NCBI RefSeq assembly: GCF_009389715.1 | Contig: NW_024068038.1 | Span: forward strand, 221,693 to 285,692 | DNA length: 64,000 bases | Source: Phoenix dactylifera | Lineage: Eukaryota > Streptophyta > Magnoliopsida > Arecales > Arecaceae | Reading direction: 5' to 3' | Part shown: positions 59,014 to 64,000 of the stretch, piece after piece | Layout: every line of letters begins with the position of its first letter | Position numbering within the stretch: position 1 is the stretch's first letter | The notes under the pieces: model-generated | What the model was told of the DNA's origin: nothing | The model's database searches: none | What the model saw: the letters and a program-made list of their open reading frames with translations, nothing else | Made by a program: the position numbers and the translations under genes

Positions 59014-61467
59014 CCAACTACTAAGGGTGATGTCAGGTAGCATCCGTGAAGGGTCTTTAGCAAGCGAAGAAAAGAATGTAGTTTTTGAACAAGTCGTCCC
59101 ACGCAGAGAACGCTTTGGATGCTTTGCATTTTATGGAGACCGGCGTGCTTGGTAAATAGGTACGACCTGAAATCATACTCTGCAGTTTACTTCAAGCACA
59201 CCATCAAACATGAGCAGTGCTTCTGCTTTGAGTTCCTTTTCATAATTATCCTAGCATTAACATTTTGACATTTGAGACAATTGGGAGTCAGTCCTATATG
59301 ACCTTTACCTCTTTAGGAGAATCTAGAAGTTTTTTTTGACTTTGTTACAAGTGTTTGATGATCATTTTTGCCACATTGCTTGTTAAATATTGTTTCTCCC
59401 CTATAGGGAGTTAGAATGCATGGAAAAGACTTTGTTCAGCTTGCTTTGGAAATTTGATAAGGTTAATGTAATGTTCCATGACCATTATGGTCAACCTATC
59501 CTTTAGCAGGGGGGCTATGACTGGATACTATTTGTCATAATTAAAAAAATAGAAATAGAAACAAAGTCATAATTAACTCAAATTTTGCCAATGCTTAGGC
59601 CATGTCCGACAATGATAATGAATTATTTGTTGTCGCATAGATTATGTGCTCTAAAATTATAGGTAACTCATATGTTCTTAAAATCTTGAACTTTTGTTCA
59701 AGAAGATGCATAGAAGAGTTTGGTGGCAGGTTGACTTAATTATTGCTACTAGTCGGATCAATAAAGGAAAATCCGAATGATGCAATGGCTTAGTTGCACG
59801 ATATTCATATTATGCTGTCCGCTATGGGAAGTTTGAAGGTATCTAATGATCCATGGAAAGGTCAATCGCATCAGCTAACTGTGGGCACGTAGCCTTGGAT
59901 GTATAAGTGAGGCTTTCTAGCAACCTAAAAAACAAAGACTGCAAAAGCATAATTACAAATCTCTCTTAACTATTGATTTTTGTTAATTATTCATAATTTT
60001 TCTCTTGGTTTAGAAATGATTTTCCGAATTATTTTCGAAAATGAATTGATCTATAACTATTAATTTTGTTGAGTTAATTTAAGAATTTTTTATGTGTAAG
60101 AAATTAGCGGTACTAGATATCATTGCTAAAGGTGATTTTTTTTTTTTTTTTTTTTTTTGCTATCATTTGTTATTTTTGTCTCTCCAATACTTGTTTTTAG
60201 ATTAAAAAAGATAATATTTCAAAAAATCTATATTATTCTTCAATATCAATATTAAAACCCTTTTCAAATTTTTGATAAATATTCTTTATTTTATTTGATT
60301 TTTGGTATATTACATGAAGCCAAATTGTTCACGTTCACCAAAGTTGTAACCATGTTAAGAAGTGTAATGTTGTAAGGCCCAACCCTTTATATCAAAACGT
60401 CTTGCTGAAGCAAGGCAATGCAATGTGGTACAAGAGAATTGACCGGCTTCACAAGGCTTTGTAGTATAAGGTATCAATCACTCTCCTGCCACATGGCATA
60501 CCAGTAATGAATGAAAATTTTTTGATAATAGAATGAGACCTCATATCCTTTTTCTATTATTAAAAAAAAATGGTAATGCTAATGTACAATTCTCCATCTG
60601 CCTCCCCTGCAATTGTCACCATAGAGGATGTTAGTCTAATTAAATTCTTTTGAGAATACTCCATTGTTAATACCAAGACATTTCCCAAGTTGCAAGGAAT
60701 AGATCAGAAAGAATCCTCCCCACCTTACCCTTCCATCCAAATTGTTGGCTTCCACGAGGTGTCCCTCACACTCGGCTCTTTAACCCCGATCCTACCATGG
60801 ATGCCTTCATCTCAGTTATCCCCTTTTATTTTATTAAAATAAAATATATTTGATTGAAAAAAGTTGAACTCTGAAATAAAAATTAAAATAAGTGACTCTC
60901 ATTTCAGCCATCTGGTTTAAAAAAAATCTCATTTCTATTTCGATTATAAAGAGAATGAAAATATTCCGATCTCTCAAAATCCAATCTCTATTCTTCCGTA
61001 ATATTTCAAATTTCATTCCAATTTAAATTATAATTTCGGTTACGAACCAAATACATCGAGAGAGATGGCTATTCTGATTTTCATTCCAAACTATTTTAAT
61101 TTTAATTTTCATTCCGGTCGCGAACTAAATCCACCCTAAATGAAAAAAAGGTTTTGCACATGTTGTAAGACCCTTTTTTTCCTTTGAGTTCACTTTTGTC
61201 TCAATACGATTTCATCTTCTAGATGTCTGCCTTCATACTTTTCACCTGTTTCCATCCATATTCAGTTTCATTGCATATTCTGTGTTCTAGTAATTTGACC
61301 TCCAAAGCTTATGGATAATTAAATAAAAATCATCATGACCGTGCATGATTGCCTAAAATCTAGCAAGTGCATAGTTATTATATGAAACTAAACACATCCT
61401 ATTCGATTCTATTTGAGCCACTTTCATCCTTGTTGGGCTACGACTGGAAGCTGCAATACCGACTTTG
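59014..61467. other. Intergenic AT-rich region
   Basis: No gene is recognised. A T run of about 24 lies at 60136. 60820-61150 repeats TTTCATTCCAATTT and CATTCCGGTCGCGAAC words, with AACCAAATACATC and AACTAAATCCACC near its right half. This resembles a degenerate MITE but ends are unclear. Confidence 0.4.
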
Positions 61468-61670
61468 TTGACTTGTCTCCCTGTGTTGACCCCTTCTTTT
61501 TCGCCGCTTAACCGATCCATTAAATAGTCTCACATCCTGTGGGCCCACACGCGATGGCAGCAATCCACGCTTTGGGCGGCCCAGCCCAAACCACCCTCCA
61601 GTGTCAAAGCCTCCCTTCCCACCCGTCCAAACTCCGCCACCTCTTCACCACCTTCACGTCTATAAATACT
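61468..61670 (+). promoter_or_regulatory. Promoter region of DUF538 copy 3
   Basis: TTGACT (61468) and TTGACC (61486) mirror the W-box pair of copy 1 (15 bp apart there, 18 bp here), followed by the shared CCCCTTCTTTTTCGCC and a TATAAATA at 61661, 97 bp before the ATG. The promoter is therefore conserved although the coding region is broken. Confidence 0.55.
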
Positions 61671-61757
61671 CCCTCCTTCACTCTTCTCCCCGTCACCACC
61701 ACCCTTGGCCTCCTAACACTTCCATAAACTTCCCTTCCAATCCCTTCTAGTAATAAG

Positions 61758-62179
61758 ATGGCATCCCCGACCGTCGAGAGCCACCGTGAAGGCGCCGAGG
61801 TCTACCGCGGCGACGACATCTGCAAGAAGAAGTCCATCGAATTGCTCGAAGAGCTCGGCCTCCCCAAGGGTCTGTTACCCCGTCGACATCGAGGAGTTTG
61901 GCTACAACCGTGCGGCCGGGTTCATGTGGCTCGTCCAGAAGAGAGAAGGAGCATACTTTCAAGAAGATCAAGCAGACGGTGTCGTATGCCACCGAGGTGA
62001 CGGCTTTCGTGGAGCAGCGCAAGATGAAGAAGATAACTGGGGTGAAGACGAAGGAGCTGTTGCTGTGGCTCTCTGTTGTGGAAGTGTACATCGATGGCCC
62101 CTCGTCGGAGAAGATCACTTTCAAGACCGGCACCGGACTGTCTGATAGCTTCCCGGTGTCTGCCTTCGAGCTCGAGTAG
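61758..62179 (+). pseudogene. DUF538 copy 3, broken by two 2-base deletions
   Basis: The alignment with copy 1 runs from ATG to TAG but is 422 bp instead of 426. Two bases are missing just after CTGTTACCCC (near 61881) and two more in the lysine run after GTCCAGAAG (near 61940). The first 41 or so residues (MASPTVESHREGAEVYRGDD...) and the last about 80 remain readable in different frames. Few substitutions separate it from copy 1. It may be a young pseudogene or carry sequencing errors. Confidence 0.85.
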
Positions 62180-63161
62180 TTTGAGAAAGGGAAGTTAGCT
62201 GAGGGCTTAGAGCTTTGATTCCCTGTGATCTTTGAGCTGGAAATAGAAAATAAGGAGTTCTCTCTATCTCTTTAAATGTTGCTAATTTTCTGTTCTTTTC
62301 TATTTTATTTTTGTCTCAAACAGTGTTATATTTGTCTTAAATAAAGGTTGCAATTATTGGTCTGGTATAATTGTGTTCTCAATAAATCATTTGAATTTTT
62401 TTTTTTTCTAGGTGAAGATCATTTGGATCAGTTATATCCATCATTATGTTTGGAGTACAATAATTAGCACTTTAGATGTACATTCTTGTTGATCTATGTT
62501 GCACTTCAATTTTTACCACGAAATGCCATAAAGCAGTATGAATGGTAACAGATATTTCCTTTGGCTGAAAGGCAAATAAATCCTTTACAATCCAATTTCC
62601 AGGAGTATTCTATATCTTTGGTACATGGCAGATCTTAAATAGATCAAGCACGCTTGGCCAAAATTCTCTTTCTAAAACCGACGACTCCTAGCTAGTAATT
62701 GGATGAGACTATAGACCGTTTAAAATGATTTAGTCAACAGTTGTGTTTGGCCACAATCCAATGCTCTGACTTTTAGGGAAAGTAACACTGGGAGCACCAT
62801 TGACTTCAATACCTTTAAAATGATTTAGCCTTCATTCTGTTAAGACCACGGGGTTAACCATTGTATCTGGTCACAGGACAATAATTTATTGTCTTCTAAA
62901 ATAATGTTGGAGCACCATTTGTATAATTACTTGTGCAAAAAATCTGAGGAGAAAATATTTTAAGTAAGATATAGCAGGTGGACTCGATTGAGCAAGACGT
63001 GTTGGTTCGAAGCATAGGCTTGAACATGATTTCTTGAATAATGGACTCCCGTAAGAATGCGATGAAAGGCGGCTCTTGGAGAGCGGGTGACTCTTGAACT
63101 AGAGCTATAATATATTTTGAATTTGAACAATAATTTAAATCTCACATGGAGCTTATAAGAA
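62180..63161. other. Intergenic region downstream of DUF538 copy 3
   Basis: The 3' flank is only weakly like those of copies 1 and 2, so the duplication edge probably lies near the stop. The piece TTTAAAATGATTTAG recurs at 62718 and 62814. No gene is recognised. Confidence 0.45.
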
Positions 63162-63428
63162 GTAGTTGTGGCTCTTCTCTTTTTTTTTGATAAGGCAAAT
63201 GGAATATACATTACTGGCATGAATATATCCAAAAAAATCAGAAAATAAAATATCATGGAGTGTAGCCGGGATAGCTGACATTATGGTCCACAAAAACTCT
63301 CCAAAGAGCTCTATTATATAAGAGGCGATCCAAACTGTCACTTCATTTGTCTCTCCATAGATATGCCTAGCTAAGAAAGATGTACACTCTCTTGTGCACC
63401 TCTGGATATAATGGTAGTTGTGGCGCTT
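63162..63428 (-). mobile_element. 5'-truncated LINE with target duplication
   Basis: On the minus strand the frame reads HIYGETNEVTVWIASYI and TLHDILFSDFFGYIHASN, the last part of the LINE RNase H end, then a poly-A tail (T run from 63179). The flanks GTAGTTGTGGCTCTT (63162-63176) and GTAGTTGTGGCGCTT (63414-63428) are a 14-of-15 target duplication. The insert itself is about 237 bp. Confidence 0.85.
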
Positions 63429-63470
63429 TAAGAATAGGCTATTGGGCTTGAGTGGTGATACATGATGCAC

Positions 63471-64000
63471 CACCACAAAAAAAAAGAACCAAAGCCAACT
63501 CTTGAATGCCGACGCTAGGGAAAAGCGCCGGCAAAATTGTCTCCCACGCCAAATTTTGCCGACGCTTCTAATGAGCGTTGGCAATTTAAAAAAAATTAAC
63601 GATGCTTAAAAGCGTCTTCATAGTGCTCAATTGAAAACGATGCTGGGAAGCGTGGGAACTGGACCTAGGACGACGCTTTTACGCGTTATTGTTCTCCTCG
63701 ACCTACAACGACGGTTATAAGCGTCGGGTTAACACGACGCGTATAAGCGTCGATCTTAGACGACACTTATACGCGTCGTCGAAGGCAAGGACACCTCCTA
63801 ACGCAGCGCCCGACCCCGATCGATCGAGCCTCATTCCTCCCTTATTTCTCCTCTCCGGCGCTGCCCTAGCTTCCGTCTTGCTCCTCTCCGGCGCTGCCCT
63901 AGCTTCTGTCTTGCTCCTCTCCGGCGCTGCCCTAGCCCCCCGTCTTCCTCCTCTCCGGTGCCGGCTCTCCGACTCCAACCTCCTCTCCTCCTCCCTCCTT
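63471..64000 (+). mobile_element. CACTA (En/Spm) transposon end, running off the window
   Basis: It starts CACCACAAAAAAAAAG, a variant CACTA end, and is followed by at least six copies of the subterminal motif CGACGCTTATAAGCGTCG in direct and inverted form up to 63780. GC-rich CTCTCCGGCGCTGCCCTAGC then repeats three times near 63850-63960. It is the same family as 24158-24690. The body lies beyond the window. Confidence 0.65.

Overview
This looks like nuclear DNA from a flowering plant, most likely a monocot and possibly a palm. The evidence is AT-rich intergenic DNA with GC-richer exons, many small introns with GT..AG edges, and a dense load of plant transposon families. The species call is an inference; only a database search could settle it. 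I see no bacterial features, CRISPR, rRNA or convincing tRNA gene.

Layout. 1-12412: the 3' part of a hAT DNA transposon whose transposase frame is split by a 10.85 kb Ty3/gypsy (Tat-type) LTR element at 1278-12125. That element lies on the minus strand, has 818 bp LTRs and a 5 bp target duplication. It carries gag/protease and integrase-end parts, two tandem-repeat arrays, and on the opposite strand an intact-looking three-block gene of about 729 codons. 14828-16125 (minus): a complete five-exon D-type cyclin (CYCD5-like). 16.1-38.2 kb: gene-poor DNA with LINE tails, SINE-like pieces, CACTA ends, long microsatellites, two miniature LTR elements (TRIMs) and foldback MITEs. 38251-44843 (plus): a complete 13-exon interferon-related developmental regulator (IFRD) gene with a LINE and a hAT MITE in its introns. 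48124-50022 (plus): a five-exon BTB/POZ-TAZ scaffold gene with one apparent +1 frame slip. 52093-62179 (plus): three DUF538 copies about 4.6-5 kb apart, the first intact and the other two broken, with related promoters. 53.2-56.4 kb holds a foldback MITE, a probable solo LTR and a LINE tail. The window ends in a truncated LINE and the start of a second CACTA element.

The host genes do not form a pathway. They cover a cell-cycle regulator, a co-regulator of gene expression, a BTB-TAZ scaffold and a small DUF538 family. The most unusual content is the young nested element at the left end, with an antisense spliced-looking gene and two generations of tandem repeats that share a core sequence. 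The DUF538 cluster has a W-box pair kept in the promoters of copies 1 and 3.
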